The notes beneath the pieces were generated by a model, which saw only the letters and a program-made list of their open reading frames with translations, was not told the origin of the DNA and ran no database searches. Both the position numbers and the translations under genes were made by a program. Below, piece by piece: positions 1-9,441 of a stretch of 64,000 nucleotides of DNA. Numbering within the stretch: position 1 is the first letter of the stretch; the number at the start of each line of letters is the position of its first letter. The stretch spans positions 682,001 through 746,000 of the forward strand of contig NZ_CP045699.1 in NCBI RefSeq assembly GCF_009601765.2. Direction: 5' to 3'. This stretch comes from Vibrio algicola. Its GTDB lineage: Bacteria; Pseudomonadota; Gammaproteobacteria; Enterobacterales; Vibrionaceae.

Positions 1-2
1 AG

Positions 3-173
3 CAATTTGAAGGTAAGCGTTTATTAATGCGTCACCGTGCCATAAACAGTGCGTTGGCTGATGAGTTAGCGAATCATATTCATGCACTATCGATCAATGC
101 TTATACCGATAGTGAATGGAAATCCTTAAGTGGCATTCCTGAGTCACCAAAGTGCGCTGGTGGCGGGAAATAA
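3..173 (+). CDS. bolA: BolA family transcriptional regulator, 3' part only
   Basis: The last 56 codons of an open frame run in from the left edge and end at TAA 171-173. The visible residues include [11 protein letters not shown] and a following [11 protein letters not shown] segment, which match the C-terminal half of the BolA/IbaG fold. BolA acts with monothiol glutaredoxins in iron-sulfur trafficking and as a stress morphogene regulator. In Vibrio genomes bolA sits directly upstream of the nqr operon, which fits. The start and N-terminal half lie outside the window. An overlapping forward frame from 130 is not believed. Confidence 0.85.
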   Translation, partial: QFEGKRLLMRHRAINSALADELANHIHALSINAYTDSEWKSLSGIPESPKCAGGGK

Positions 174-671
174 AGAGGTATATCGCGAACAATTAGATCT
201 CAGCAGATTTTTTGAAATGACTATCGAGTTACTGTCAAATAAAGCGTGTAAAAAACCAACCAAATGTTTAATTTACGTACATAACTATGTAACGAAAAGG
301 CTGACAGAAGCTAGCGTGTCTAATTGGTTCGGTATTTATTTCTAAGCGGTGATAAAGCGTTTGTTATATTTGTGCGGTGCCTCAAAAAAATGCGTTTTAA
401 CGTTGGTTTGATGTCGGTCGAGGGTCAAATAAATGTAGGAATCCTGTGAATCATCATGGCAAGGGATTCCAAAAAAGTGTTAGAATATGTCAACTATAGG
501 TTTGTTAATGTTAAAAACCGCTCTAAAAGCCGAAATTGAATGAATTCGGCTTTTTTATATGGATGTTGCGATTTTGGTTACTGATAACTGAAACCGGACA
601 CAATAAATTGTCGTGTCTTAAATTGCGCAATAAAGAATCTTATTTCCTTAAATAAAGTAGTGCAAGTGCGT
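174..671. other. Intergenic region between bolA and nqrA
   Basis: About 500 bases without a credible gene. It contains a strong hairpin with a T-run at 525-556, treated separately. A TAGAAT box near 481-486 could be a -10 element, but I see no convincing -35 at the right distance, and several other weak AT-rich boxes lie between 560 and 650. The nqr operon promoter must lie here, but I cannot place it with confidence. Confidence 0.5.
525..556 (+). terminator. Rho-independent terminator hairpin in the nqr leader
   Basis: A perfect 10-bp stem, AAAAGCCGAA at 525-534 with TTCGGCTTTT at 545-554, has a 10-nt loop and runs into six T. It lies 350 bp after bolA and about 115 bp before nqrA. It may end the bolA transcript or a short RNA starting near 490. 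Confidence 0.75.
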
Positions 672-2012
672 ATGATTACAATAAAAAAGGGTCTGGATCT
701 TCCTATTGCTGGAGTTCCTGCTCAGGTGATTAGTGATGGTCCTACCATCAAAACAGTCGCCTTGCTTGGCGAAGAGTACGTGGGTATGCGTCCAACAATG
801 CATGCTCGCGTGGGTGATGAAGTGAAAAAGGGTCAAGTTCTTTTTGTCGATAAGAAGAATCCTGGCGTGCAATACACTTCACCTGCAAGCGGTAAAGTTA
901 TCGAAGTGAATCGTGGTGCAAAACGTGTTCTTCAATCGGTTGTGATTGAAGTTGCAGGTAATGACCAAGTGACTTTCGACAGCTACACAGCCGATCAACT
1001 GGTGAAACTAGACCGCAAGGTCATCGTTTCTCAATTGGTTGAATCAGGCATGTGGACTGCATTGCGAACTCGTCCGTTCAGCAAGGTTCCAGCAATCGAA
1101 TCGACTACTCAGGCGATTTTCGTTACTGCCATGGATACCAATCCATTAGCGGCTGACGCGTCGGTAGTGATTAATGAACAACCAGAAGCTTTTAAAGCCG
1201 GTTTAGATCTTCTATCCGCTTTAACTGCTGGTAAAGTTTATGTCTGTAAAGGCAATCAAACGCTACCAACGTCTTCTCAATCGAATGTTGAAGAGCATGA
1301 GTTTGCGGGTGTGCATCCAGCCGGTCTAGTCGGTACACACATGCATTTCTTGTACCCTGTTAGCTTAGAAAATATCGCTTGGAACTTAAATTATCAGGAT
1401 GTGATTGCATTCGGTAAATTATTCCTAACCGGTGAAATTAACACCGATCGCGTGATTTCTTTAGCGGGTCCTGCAACTAAGAATCCACGTCTTGTTCGTA
1501 CTCAAATAGGTGCGAACCTTGAGAACGTCACTGAAGGTGAAGTATTACCTGGTGAAGTGCGTGTTATTTCTGGTTCAGTTCTATCAGGTACTCAAGCTTC
1601 GGGTCCACACGCTTACTTAGGCCGTTATCACATGCAAGTTTCTGTATTGCATGAAGGTCGTGAGAAAGAGTTCTTAGGTTGGGCTATGCCTGGTAAGAAT
1701 AAATTCTCAGTAACGCGCTCATTTTTAAGCCATCTTTTCCCTGGCCGTGTATTCAATATGACTACAACGACCAATGGTAGTGACCGTGCCATGGTACCAA
1801 TTGGTAGCTATGAACGTGTTATGCCATTAGACATCGAACCAACAGTGTTGCTTCGTGATCTATGTGCAGGAGATTCAGACGGTGCTCAACGCTTAGGTGT
1901 GTTGGAGCTTGCTGAAGAAGATTTGGCATTGTGTACCTTTGTATGTCCAGGCAAATATGAATATGGCGAATTACTTCGCGATTGCCTAGATACGATCGAG
2001 AAGGAAGGGTAA
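672..2012 (+). CDS. nqrA: Na+-translocating NADH:quinone reductase subunit A
   Basis: NqrA is the large peripheral cytoplasmic subunit of the Na+-pumping NADH:ubiquinone oxidoreductase and contributes to the quinone-proximal part of the complex. The frame gives 446 aa, the length of V. cholerae NqrA, when the ATG at 672 is used; the protein then begins [14 protein letters not shown] as in the family. An in-frame GTG at 660 would add four residues and is less likely. No clear Shine-Dalgarno sequence precedes either start. nqrB follows after 3 bases with GGAAGGG in the nqrA tail. First gene of a six-subunit operon. Confidence 0.96.
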   Translation: MITIKKGLDLPIAGVPAQVISDGPTIKTVALLGEEYVGMRPTMHARVGDEVKKGQVLFVDKKNPGVQYTSPASGKVIEVNRGAKRVLQSVVIEVAGNDQVTFDSYTADQLVKLDRKVIVSQLVESGMWTALRTRPFSKVPAIESTTQAIFVTAMDTNPLAADASVVINEQPEAFKAGLDLLSALTAGKVYVCKGNQTLPTSSQSNVEEHEFAGVHPAGLVGTHMHFLYPVSLENIAWNLNYQDVIAFGKLFLTGEINTDRVISLAGPATKNPRLVRTQIGANLENVTEGEVLPGEVRVISGSVLSGTQASGPHAYLGRYHMQVSVLHEGREKEFLGWAMPGKNKFSVTRSFLSHLFPGRVFNMTTTTNGSDRAMVPIGSYERVMPLDIEPTVLLRDLCAGDSDGAQRLGVLELAEEDLALCTFVCPGKYEYGELLRDCLDTIEKEG

Positions 2013-2015
2013 TTC

Positions 2016-3260
2016 ATGGGCCTTAAGAAATTTATTGAAGATTTAGAACCGCATTTTGAACCTGGTGGTAAGCATGAGCGTTGGTTTGCTTTATATGAAG
2101 CAGCCGCAACCTTAGCTTATACCCCTGGTACGGTTACAAAGCGCAGTTCTCATGTTCGTGATAGTGTTGATTTAAAACGTCTTATGATCATGGTATGGCT
2201 GGCTGTATTCCCTGCTATGTTCTGGGGAATGTACAATACTGGTCATCAAGCGATTGATGCTTTAAACCATATGTATGCGGGTGATCAGCTTGCTTCTATC
2301 ATATCAGGTGATTGGCATTACTGGTTTACCGAAATGCTCGGTGGAACGATAGGTGCGGGAGCCGGTTGGGGCAGCATGATGCTGCTTGGAGCGACTTATT
2401 TCTTACCTATCTATGCGACGGTATTTTTGGTCGGCGGTTTCTGGGAAGTTTTATTCTGTATGGTGCGTAAGCACGAAGTGAATGAAGGTTTCTTTGTTAC
2501 CTCTATTTTATTTGCGTTAATTGTTCCGCCAACCCTTCCTCTTTGGCAAGCAGCTTTAGGTATTACCTTTGGTGTGGTTGTCGCAAAAGAGATCTTTGGT
2601 GGTACAGGTCGTAACTTCCTAAACCCTGCATTAGCGGGTCGCGCCTTCCTATTTTTTGCATATCCTGCTCAAATTTCAGGTGATGTGGTTTGGACGGCTG
2701 CAGATGGTTTCTCTGGCGCAACTGCATTAAGTCAGTGGGCTCAAGGCGGACATGGCGCATTAGTGAATACCGTTACAGGTCATTCAATTACTTGGATGGA
2801 CGCCTTTATTGGTAATCTTCCAGGAGCCATAGGTGAAGTATCTACATTGGCGCTAATTCTTGGCGGCTTAATGATCGTTTATATGCGTATTGCATCTTGG
2901 CGTATCATTGCTGGTGTCTTAATTGGTATGGCGGCCGTGGCTACCATCTTTAATGTCATCGGTTCAGCAACTAATCCAATGTTTGCTATGCCTTGGTATT
3001 GGCACCTAGTATTAGGTGGTTTTGCTTTTGGTATGATTTTCATGGCAACCGATCCTGTTTCGGCTTCATTTACTAATAAAGGTAAGTGGTGGTACGGAAT
3101 GCTGATTGGCGCAATGTGTGTATTAATTCGAGTGGTTAACCCAGCGTACCCTGAAGGTATGATGCTAGCGATTTTGTTCGCTAACCTATTCGCACCATTG
3201 TTCGATTACTTTGTCGTTGAGAAAAACGTCAAAAGGAGATTAGCTCGCTATGGCAAATAA
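2016..3260 (+). CDS. nqrB: Na+-translocating NADH:quinone reductase subunit B
   Basis: Polytopic inner-membrane subunit that carries covalently bound FMN and riboflavin and takes part in the Na+ path. 414 aa. The flavinylation motif is visible as GFSGATALS, and counting from the ATG puts the acceptor threonine at residue 236, the residue known to carry FMN through a phosphoester bond in V. cholerae. Several hydrophobic helices are evident between residues 55 and 405. The 3' end overlaps nqrC by 11 bases, so translation is probably coupled. Its flavin is attached by ApbE, encoded downstream at 6679-7725. Confidence 0.97.
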   Translation: MGLKKFIEDLEPHFEPGGKHERWFALYEAAATLAYTPGTVTKRSSHVRDSVDLKRLMIMVWLAVFPAMFWGMYNTGHQAIDALNHMYAGDQLASIISGDWHYWFTEMLGGTIGAGAGWGSMMLLGATYFLPIYATVFLVGGFWEVLFCMVRKHEVNEGFFVTSILFALIVPPTLPLWQAALGITFGVVVAKEIFGGTGRNFLNPALAGRAFLFFAYPAQISGDVVWTAADGFSGATALSQWAQGGHGALVNTVTGHSITWMDAFIGNLPGAIGEVSTLALILGGLMIVYMRIASWRIIAGVLIGMAAVATIFNVIGSATNPMFAMPWYWHLVLGGFAFGMIFMATDPVSASFTNKGKWWYGMLIGAMCVLIRVVNPAYPEGMMLAILFANLFAPLFDYFVVEKNVKRRLARYGK

Positions 3261-4023
3261 TAATGATAGCACCAAAAGAACGCTGATCACGGTTATCGCA
3301 TTGAGCTTAGTGTGTTCAATTGTCGTATCGACAGCAGCGGTAGTATTAAAACCGAAGCAAGTGGCTAATGCCAAGCTTGACGTGCAAAGCAATATCGTTG
3401 CAGTTGCTGGTTTTGATGCTAAAAGCGCAGCTGAAATACAGTCAGTCTATAAGAAAAATATCGAGCCTCGCTTGATTGACTTCAAAACCGGTGACTTTAT
3501 TGAAGGCGATGCCGCAGACTTTAATAGCCGTGTAGCAACCAAAGATGTGAAGCAGTCAATTAAGTTGACGCCTGAGCAAGATAAAGCAAAAATCATTCGT
3601 CGTCCTAACCAAGGTTTGGTTTACTTGGTAAAAGATGGTGACAAAGTGACTGAAATTATCTTGCCAATGAACGGTACGGGTCTGTGGTCAATGATGTATG
3701 CCTTCGTTGCGGTTGAAACCGATGGTAATACGGTTAAAGGTATTACTTATTACGAACAAGGTGAGACTCCAGGACTTGGTGCTGAAGTTGAAAACCCTAA
3801 ATGGCGTGCTCAGTTTGTAGGTAAAAAATTGTTTGATGAAAACAATCAACCTGCAATCAAGATTGTTAAAGGCGGCGCACCTCAAGGTTCTGAACACGGT
3901 GTCGATGCGCTTTCTGGTGCTACATTAACCAGTAATGGCGTTCAGCATCAATTCGACTTCTGGCTAGGTGATATGGGCTACGGTCCTTTCCTTGCAAAAG
4001 TACGAGCAGGAGAGCTTAACTAA
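3250..4023 (+). CDS. nqrC: Na+-translocating NADH:quinone reductase subunit C
   Basis: Membrane-anchored periplasmic-side subunit with one covalent FMN. 257 aa with one N-terminal transmembrane helix (about residues 10-33) followed by the FMN-binding domain. The acceptor motif [11 protein letters not shown] is present, and the threonine is residue 225, identical in number to the V. cholerae site. The start ATG lies inside the end of nqrB, preceded by AAAGGAG. The stop TAA overlaps the nqrD ATG by one base. Confidence 0.97.
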   Translation: MANNNDSTKRTLITVIALSLVCSIVVSTAAVVLKPKQVANAKLDVQSNIVAVAGFDAKSAAEIQSVYKKNIEPRLIDFKTGDFIEGDAADFNSRVATKDVKQSIKLTPEQDKAKIIRRPNQGLVYLVKDGDKVTEIILPMNGTGLWSMMYAFVAVETDGNTVKGITYYEQGETPGLGAEVENPKWRAQFVGKKLFDENNQPAIKIVKGGAPQGSEHGVDALSGATLTSNGVQHQFDFWLGDMGYGPFLAKVRAGELN

Positions 4024-4655
4024 TGGCGAGTATTAAAGAATTTAAAAAAGTCGTTATTGCTCCGGTTTTAGACAATAACCCTATTGCACTTCAAGTGTTG
4101 GGTGTTTGTTCCGCGCTAGCAGTAACCACTAAGTTAGAAACCGCATTTGTTATGACAATTGCGGTAATGTTAGTAACCGCATTTTCTAACTTTTTCGTAT
4201 CTTTGATGCGTAACCACATACCAAGCAGCGTGCGTATTATTGTTCAAATGGCAATTATTGCGTCATTGGTAATCGTGGTCGATCAGGTATTACGGGCTTA
4301 CTTCTACGATATTTCAAAACAGCTATCTGTTTTCGTTGGTCTTATTATTACCAACTGTATCGTAATGGGGCGTGCGGAAGCATTTGCTATGAAGTCACCA
4401 CCAATTCCATCTTTTATTGATGGTATTGCAAATGGACTAGGCTACGGTTTTGTCCTTCTTGTGGTCGCTTTTTTCCGTGAATTGCTTGGCTCAGGAAGAT
4501 TATTTGGTATGGAAGTATTGCCATTAATTAAAGATGGTGGCTGGTATCAACCAAATGGCATGATGCTACTTGCACCTTCAGCATTCTTCTTGATTGGTTT
4601 CTTGATTTGGATTATCCGAACCATTAAACCTGAACAAATTGAAGCGAAGGAGTAA
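4023..4655 (+). CDS. nqrD: Na+-translocating NADH:quinone reductase subunit D
   Basis: Integral membrane subunit homologous to NqrE and RnfE/RsxE. NqrD and NqrE together form the inverted pair of six-helix bundles that bind a 2Fe-2S cluster inside the membrane. 210 aa, almost entirely hydrophobic, with the conserved [14 protein letters not shown] segment containing the cluster-ligand cysteine. Its ATG overlaps the nqrC stop (TAATG), and it ends with GAAGGAG, which serves as the ribosome site for nqrE. Confidence 0.97.
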   Translation: MASIKEFKKVVIAPVLDNNPIALQVLGVCSALAVTTKLETAFVMTIAVMLVTAFSNFFVSLMRNHIPSSVRIIVQMAIIASLVIVVDQVLRAYFYDISKQLSVFVGLIITNCIVMGRAEAFAMKSPPIPSFIDGIANGLGYGFVLLVVAFFRELLGSGRLFGMEVLPLIKDGGWYQPNGMMLLAPSAFFLIGFLIWIIRTIKPEQIEAKE

Positions 4656-4660
4656 TCATC

Positions 4661-5257
4661 GTGGAACATTATCTTAGTTTGCTAGTTCGTTCGATTTTCA
4701 TTGAGAACATGGCACTGTCTTTCTTCTTAGGCATGTGTACTTTCTTAGCGGTATCGAAAAAAGTTAAGACTTCTATTGGTCTTGGTGTTGCTGTTGTCGT
4801 GGTATTGACTCTGTCTGTACCGCTAAACAACCTAGTGTATACCTATGTACTTAAAGATGGTGCCTTGATTAAAGGTGTCGATCTAAGTTTCCTTAACTTC
4901 ATTACTTTTATTGGCGTTATTGCGGCATTAGTACAAATTTTGGAAATGGTGTTAGATCGCTTTTTCCCACCTTTGTACAACGCATTGGGTATCTTCTTAC
5001 CACTTATCACTGTGAACTGTGCCATTTTTGGTGGCGTATCTTTCATGGTGCAACGTGACTACAACTTTACCGAATCTATCGTATACGGCTTTGGTTCTGG
5101 TGTTGGTTGGATGCTTGCGATTGTAGCATTAGCTGGTATTCGTGAAAAAATGAAATATTCAGATGTACCACCAGGACTTCGTGGTTTAGGTATTACCTTT
5201 ATCACGGCTGGTTTAATGGCGTTAGGCTTTATGTCTTTCTCTGGTATTCAACTGTAG
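4661..5257 (+). CDS. nqrE: Na+-translocating NADH:quinone reductase subunit E
   Basis: Integral membrane partner of NqrD, homologous to RnfA/RsxA. 198 aa with about six hydrophobic helices; the conserved [10 protein letters not shown] segment holds the cysteine that helps ligate the intramembrane 2Fe-2S cluster. The start codon is GTG at 4661, supported by AAGGAG eight bases upstream and by the family start MEHYLSL. 32 bases separate it from nqrF, with AAGGAAA as the next ribosome site. Confidence 0.97.
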   Translation: MEHYLSLLVRSIFIENMALSFFLGMCTFLAVSKKVKTSIGLGVAVVVVLTLSVPLNNLVYTYVLKDGALIKGVDLSFLNFITFIGVIAALVQILEMVLDRFFPPLYNALGIFLPLITVNCAIFGGVSFMVQRDYNFTESIVYGFGSGVGWMLAIVALAGIREKMKYSDVPPGLRGLGITFITAGLMALGFMSFSGIQL

Positions 5258-5289
5258 GGTAAGCACCCAATAAATAAGGAAAATAGTCA

Positions 5290-6516
5290 ATGGACATTAT
5301 TCTTCTTGGTGTCGGATTGTTTACTCTGATTGTATTGGTTTTAGTGTTAGTGATTTTATTTGCTAAATCTAAACTGGTACCAACAGGTGACATTACGATT
5401 TCCATTAACGGTGACCCAGCGAAAAGTATCGTTACTTCTCCTGGTGATAAGCTACTCAGCGCAATGTCGAGCAAAGGTATTTTTGTATCGTCAGCTTGTG
5501 GTGGTGGTGGTTCATGTGGTCAGTGTAAAGTGAAAATTAAATCTGGTGGTGGCGATATTCTACCAACAGAATTGGATCACATCAGCAAAGGTGAAGCTCG
5601 TGAAGGTGAACGTTTAGCTTGTCAAGTGGCAGTGAAAACGGACATGGAAATCGAATTACCGGAAGAAATCTTTGGTGTTAAAAAGTGGGAATGTGAAGTT
5701 CTTTCTAATGACAACGAAGCGACTTTCATTAAAGAATTGGTACTTAAGATCCCTGATGGTGAAGAAGTACCGTTCCGCGCTGGTGGTTATATTCAGATTG
5801 AAGCTGAACCACATCATATTAAATACGCTGATTTTGATATTCCTGAGGAATACCGTGGTGATTGGGATAAGTTTAACTTGTTCCGCTATGAGTCTGTGGT
5901 GAAGGAGCCTTCAATTCGCGCATACTCAATGGCTTCATACCCAGAAGAGCGTGGCTTGATTAAGCTAAACGTACGTATCGCTACTCCGCCACCAAATAAC
6001 CCAGACGTTGCCCCTGGTATTATGTCTTCGTATATTTGGTCACTTAAAGCGGGTGATAAATGTACTATTTCTGGTCCGTTTGGTGAGTTCTTCGCCAAAG
6101 AAACTGACGCGGAAATGGTCTTCATCGGTGGTGGTGCAGGTATGGCGCCAATGCGTTCTCATATCTTTGATCAGTTATTACGTTTGCAATCTACTCGTAA
6201 GATGTCTTACTGGTATGGCGCACGTTCTAAGCGCGAAATGTTCTACATCGAAGATTTTGATAAGCTAGCAGCAGATAACGAAAACTTTGTTTGGCATTGT
6301 GCATTATCTGACCCAATGGCTGAAGATAACTGGGATGGTTACACTGGTTTCATTCATAACGTTCTTTATGAAAACTACTTGAAAGATCATGAAGCACCAG
6401 AGGATTGTGAGTACTACATGTGTGGTCCTCCAATGATGAATGCGGCAGTGATCGGCATGTTAAAAGATCTTGGCGTAGAAGACGAAAACATTCTATTGGA
6501 TGATTTTGGTGGCTAA
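5290..6516 (+). CDS. nqrF: Na+-translocating NADH:quinone reductase subunit F (NADH-oxidising)
   Basis: Entry point of electrons: NADH reduces FAD, then a 2Fe-2S cluster passes electrons on. 408 aa, the same as V. cholerae. In order: one N-terminal membrane helix (about 3-25), a plant-type ferredoxin domain with cysteines at 70, 76, 79 and 111, an FAD domain with the RAYSMASYP motif, and an NADH domain with [11 protein letters not shown] and a C-terminal [10 protein letters not shown]. It ends in the conserved aromatic-acidic tail DDFGG. Last subunit of the operon, followed by a strong terminator. Confidence 0.98.
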   Translation: MDIILLGVGLFTLIVLVLVLVILFAKSKLVPTGDITISINGDPAKSIVTSPGDKLLSAMSSKGIFVSSACGGGGSCGQCKVKIKSGGGDILPTELDHISKGEAREGERLACQVAVKTDMEIELPEEIFGVKKWECEVLSNDNEATFIKELVLKIPDGEEVPFRAGGYIQIEAEPHHIKYADFDIPEEYRGDWDKFNLFRYESVVKEPSIRAYSMASYPEERGLIKLNVRIATPPPNNPDVAPGIMSSYIWSLKAGDKCTISGPFGEFFAKETDAEMVFIGGGAGMAPMRSHIFDQLLRLQSTRKMSYWYGARSKREMFYIEDFDKLAADNENFVWHCALSDPMAEDNWDGYTGFIHNVLYENYLKDHEAPEDCEYYMCGPPMMNAAVIGMLKDLGVEDENILLDDFGG

Positions 6517-6538
6517 TTATAGCTAAGTGATTGATAGT

Positions 6539-6573
6539 AATGGCTGACTTTCTAAAGTCAGCCATTATTTTTT
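6539..6573 (+). terminator. Terminator after nqrF
   Basis: Stem AATGGCTGACT (6539-6549) with AGTCAGCCATT (6556-6566), 6-nt loop, then a T-rich tail. It separates nqrA-F from apbE, so apbE/nqrM depend on read-through or their own promoter. Confidence 0.85.
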
Positions 6574-6678
6574 GAAGTTAAAAATAATGAGAAATATATC
6601 ATTGCTATCGCTAACGATATTCTATGGTCTATTCCTCATTCTTGTTTTTTACGTTAAGTTAAGTTAAGGAGTCAGCAG

Positions 6679-7725
6679 GTGAAACTGAGAACTATTCATC
6701 TTGCAAAGCGAGTGAAATACTCGTTGTTAGTCGTGGTTTCTACCATGTTATTAATGGGGTGTTCAAAGCCCGCACAACAAGTGCACTTATCTGGCCCTAC
6801 TATGGGAACCAGTTATAATGTGAAGTACTTAGTAAGTGATGGTCAACCTTCAGCTAAAGATCTGCAAAAAGGTATTGATAAGGTTCTTGAAAAAGTAAAC
6901 GATGAGATGTCGACTTATCGTCCAAACTCAGAGCTTAGCCAATTTAATCAGCACCGTAGCAATCAACCTTTCACCGTATCAGAAGATACCGCGACTGTGA
7001 TTCGCGAAGCATTGCGGATCAATAAAGTGACTGAGGGCGCAATGGATGTCACAGTGGGGCCGATTGTGAATTTATGGGGCTTTGGCCCTGAAGACCGACC
7101 GGATCATACGCCAAGTGATGAGAAGCTTGAACAGCGCCGCGCCATTACGGGGATTCAGCATTTACAAGAAACCGGTGATGCCTTAATCAAAGATATTCCA
7201 GACCTGTATGTCGATCTTTCTAGTATTGCCAAAGGCCGTGGTACGGATGAAGTCGCGAGTTACTTAGAGTCGATTGGTATTAACGATTATATGGTTGAGG
7301 TCGGCGGCGAGATCCGAGCTAAAGGTAAGAACCAGCAAGGCGTGGCTTGGCGCATTGCGGTAGAAAAGCCTGTTATTAATGAACGTGCCGTCGAAAATAT
7401 TATCGAACCAGGTAATATGGCAATTGCAACTTCAGGCGACTATCGAAACTACTTTGAACAAGACGGTGTGCGTTACTCTCACATCATCAACCCTAAAACT
7501 GGAAAACCGATTAATAATAAAGTGGTTTCAGTGACGGTACTAAATCCATCCTGTATGACGGCAGATGGTTTGTCTACCGGGTTAATGGTGTTGGGTGAAG
7601 TGGATGGTATCCGCATTGCTAATAAAGAAAATATTCCAGTGTTGTATATTGTTAAAACGAAAGATGGTTTTAAAGAGTACGCATCAGAAGCATTTAAGCC
7701 TTATCTTAAAGATAAGCAGAAATAA
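6679..7725 (+). CDS. apbE: FAD:protein FMN transferase (flavin loader for NqrB and NqrC)
   Basis: ApbE transfers FMN from FAD to threonine in the S(T)GAT-type motif; here the substrates are NqrB and NqrC encoded just upstream. 348 aa with an N-terminal lipoprotein signal ending LLMGC, so it is anchored on the periplasmic side of the inner membrane. Family motifs seen include GPTMGTSYNVKY near residue 40, VDLSSIAKGRGTDEVA and the SHIINPKTGKPI segment. The start is GTG at 6679 with TAAGGAG upstream. nqrM follows after 14 bases. Confidence 0.96.
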   Translation: MKLRTIHLAKRVKYSLLVVVSTMLLMGCSKPAQQVHLSGPTMGTSYNVKYLVSDGQPSAKDLQKGIDKVLEKVNDEMSTYRPNSELSQFNQHRSNQPFTVSEDTATVIREALRINKVTEGAMDVTVGPIVNLWGFGPEDRPDHTPSDEKLEQRRAITGIQHLQETGDALIKDIPDLYVDLSSIAKGRGTDEVASYLESIGINDYMVEVGGEIRAKGKNQQGVAWRIAVEKPVINERAVENIIEPGNMAIATSGDYRNYFEQDGVRYSHIINPKTGKPINNKVVSVTVLNPSCMTADGLSTGLMVLGEVDGIRIANKENIPVLYIVKTKDGFKEYASEAFKPYLKDKQK

Positions 7726-7739
7726 GCGAGGGTTTTATC

Positions 7740-7973
7740 ATGGCGATATATTTGATCACTTTTTTGGTGTTTTTATTAGTAATAACTGCAATGTCTGTTG
7801 GCTATATTTTTCAAAAGAAAGTGGTTAAAGGCAGCTGTGGTGGTCTAGGTTCGGTTGGGGTGGATAAAGTCTGTAACTGCCCCGAGCCTTGTGACGCGCG
7901 CAAAAAACGGGAAGCAAAAGCGGCGATCCGTGCGCAAAAGTTAGCTGAATGGGAAAATAACCGAATTCAGTAA
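7740..7973 (+). CDS. nqrM: Na+-NQR maturation protein NqrM (DUF539)
   Basis: Small membrane protein needed for assembly of an active Na+-NQR complex. 77 aa: one N-terminal transmembrane helix (about residues 3-23), then a cysteine motif with Cys33, Cys45, Cys47 and Cys51 thought to bind iron or help deliver it, and a charged C-terminal helix. Length and cysteine spacing match the family. Downstream of apbE by 14 bases and followed by a terminator, so apbE-nqrM is a two-gene unit. Confidence 0.95.
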   Translation: MAIYLITFLVFLLVITAMSVGYIFQKKVVKGSCGGLGSVGVDKVCNCPEPCDARKKREAKAAIRAQKLAEWENNRIQ

Positions 7974-8001
7974 TATGCGTTATAGCTTATGACTCGATAG
8001 C

Positions 8002-8033
8002 AATGCCCTGATCCTAACATCAGGGCATTTTTT
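8002..8033 (+). terminator. Terminator after nqrM
   Basis: Stem AATGCCCTGAT (8002-8012) with ATCAGGGCATT (8019-8029), 6-nt loop, then six T. Isolates the nqr maturation genes from dinB. Confidence 0.9.
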
Positions 8034-8127
8034 GTGGTTAATTCTTATCCTTAAACTAATGACTATATTGATCGGTCATTAAAAAAATTTAGTTGTTATT
8101 TGACCTAGCATAACGCTATGATTGAGA

Positions 8128-8143
8128 CTGTCTTTATATACAG
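8128..8143 (+). promoter_or_regulatory. LexA (SOS) operator of dinB
   Basis: The 16-mer CTGTCTTTATATACAG fits the gamma-proteobacterial LexA box CTGT-N8-ACAG exactly at all eight fixed positions and has the usual AT-rich centre. It ends 8 bases before the dinB ATG, so LexA would cover the start region. It supports damage-inducible expression of dinB. Confidence 0.88.
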
Positions 8144-8151
8144 TATTTAAT

Positions 8152-9210
8152 ATGGCAAACCGAAAAATTATTCATGTCGATATGGACTGCTATTATGCGG
8201 CAGTTGAAATGCGAGACTTTCCTCAATATAAGGATGTCGCATTAGCGGTTGGTGGCAATGAAAAACAAAGAGGCATTATCAGTACCTGTAACTATAAGGC
8301 GCGTGAATATGGTGTACATTCGGCGATGCCTACCGCGCAAGCTTATAAACTGTGTCCACAACTGGTGTTAGTGCCTGGACGGATGTCGGTCTATAAAGCG
8401 GTTTCAACGCAAATTCGGGCTATTTTTGCTCGTTACACCGCGTTAATTGAACCGCTTTCATTGGATGAAGCCTATTTAGATGTGACTGATTGCACCATGC
8501 ATCATGGTTCGGCAACGTTGATTGCAGAGGCTATTCGACAAGATATTGAACGAGAACTGAACTTAACCGCTTCTGCCGGGGTCGCACCGCTCAAATTTTT
8601 AGCCAAAATTGCCTCCGATCTCAATAAACCCAATGGTGTGGCCGTGATCCCACCAAATAATGTTCAAGCCACTATTGATACGCTGCCGCTCGAGAAAATC
8701 CCAGGAGTGGGGAGGGTCAGTATTGCTAAATTACATCAAGCTAATTTATATACCTGTTTGGATATCAAGCAATCTAACTATGCCAATCTATTACGTCAGT
8801 TTGGTCGTATGGGCGCGTCACTGTGGCAGAGAAGTCATGGCATAGATGAGCGTGAAGTGGTGGTGGATAGGCCAAGAAAATCGGTCGGGGTTGAGCGAAC
8901 TTTTAGCGTCAATATTCAGTCTTATGCCCAATGCTGGCAGTTGATAGAACAAAACCTTTATCCAGAGTTAGAGCGTAGGTTAGTTAAAGCCAGTCCAGAG
9001 AAAAAGATCTTGAAGCAAGGCATCAAAATGAAATTTGCGGACTTTCAACAAACTACCATAGAACATAACCATCAAGTATTGAATTTAGACGATTTTAAAG
9101 GCTTGTTAGAAGCTATTTTGACCCGAGCTAATGGACGACAGATCCGCTTATTGGGATTGAATGTGATGTTAGTTCCAGATGAAATGAACAAACAATTATG
9201 CTTGTTATAA
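8152..9210 (+). CDS. dinB: DNA polymerase IV (Y-family translesion polymerase)
   Basis: Error-prone Pol IV that extends past lesions during the SOS response. 352 aa from ATG 8152. The metal-binding motifs are HVDMDCYY at residues 8-15 and SLDEAYLD at 103-110 (Asp105/Glu106); the C-terminus QLCLL resembles the beta-clamp binding motif. The steric-gate position is Tyr15 where E. coli has Phe13. A TTG start at 8122 would add 10 unlike residues and lie upstream of the LexA box, so I reject it. No Shine-Dalgarno is visible; the ATG follows the LexA operator by 8 bases, so the mRNA may be leaderless or nearly so. Confidence 0.95.
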   Translation: MANRKIIHVDMDCYYAAVEMRDFPQYKDVALAVGGNEKQRGIISTCNYKAREYGVHSAMPTAQAYKLCPQLVLVPGRMSVYKAVSTQIRAIFARYTALIEPLSLDEAYLDVTDCTMHHGSATLIAEAIRQDIERELNLTASAGVAPLKFLAKIASDLNKPNGVAVIPPNNVQATIDTLPLEKIPGVGRVSIAKLHQANLYTCLDIKQSNYANLLRQFGRMGASLWQRSHGIDEREVVVDRPRKSVGVERTFSVNIQSYAQCWQLIEQNLYPELERRLVKASPEKKILKQGIKMKFADFQQTTIEHNHQVLNLDDFKGLLEAILTRANGRQIRLLGLNVMLVPDEMNKQLCLL

Positions 9211-9255
9211 ATAGATGGTTTTGTACTCAATTTTGAACGATCATTACATTTATGG

Positions 9256-9348
9256 AATTGGTATTACCAAGTGCCCTAGACGGTTTAAGCGTCTTTTCGA
9301 AATAGGTAATTGGGAGAAGCTTTCTAGGGATGTTTCATTTGGTATCAA
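9256..9348. repeat. Small palindromic repeat element (about 93 bp)
   Basis: The ends are imperfect inverted repeats: TTGGTATTACCAAGTGCC with CCTAGA at 9258-9280 against TCTAGGG (9323-9329) and TTTGGTATCAA (9338-9348). An inner hairpin AGACG/CGTCT lies around 9279-9295. No coding potential. It resembles the short intergenic palindromes dispersed in Vibrio genomes, but family membership is inferred, not tested. Confidence 0.45.
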
Positions 9349-9375
9349 AGGTGATTTTTGAGTCACTTAGCATAA

Positions 9376-9407
9376 AAATGCCTCGATAATATATTACCGA
9401 GGCATTT
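9376..9407. terminator. Bidirectional terminator between dinB and pepD
   Basis: Stem AAATGCCTCG (9376-9385) with CGAGGCATTT (9398-9407) and a 12-nt loop. The reverse strand has a better T-run, so it mainly serves pepD. Confidence 0.8.
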
Positions 9408-9441
9408 GCTTGTGAAGCTGATTAAAAGCTATCGAGCTGTA

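Noticed and set aside
130..345. 71-codon forward open frame after bolA
   Set aside because: It overlaps the 3' end of bolA in another frame, has no ribosome site and no recognisable protein features.
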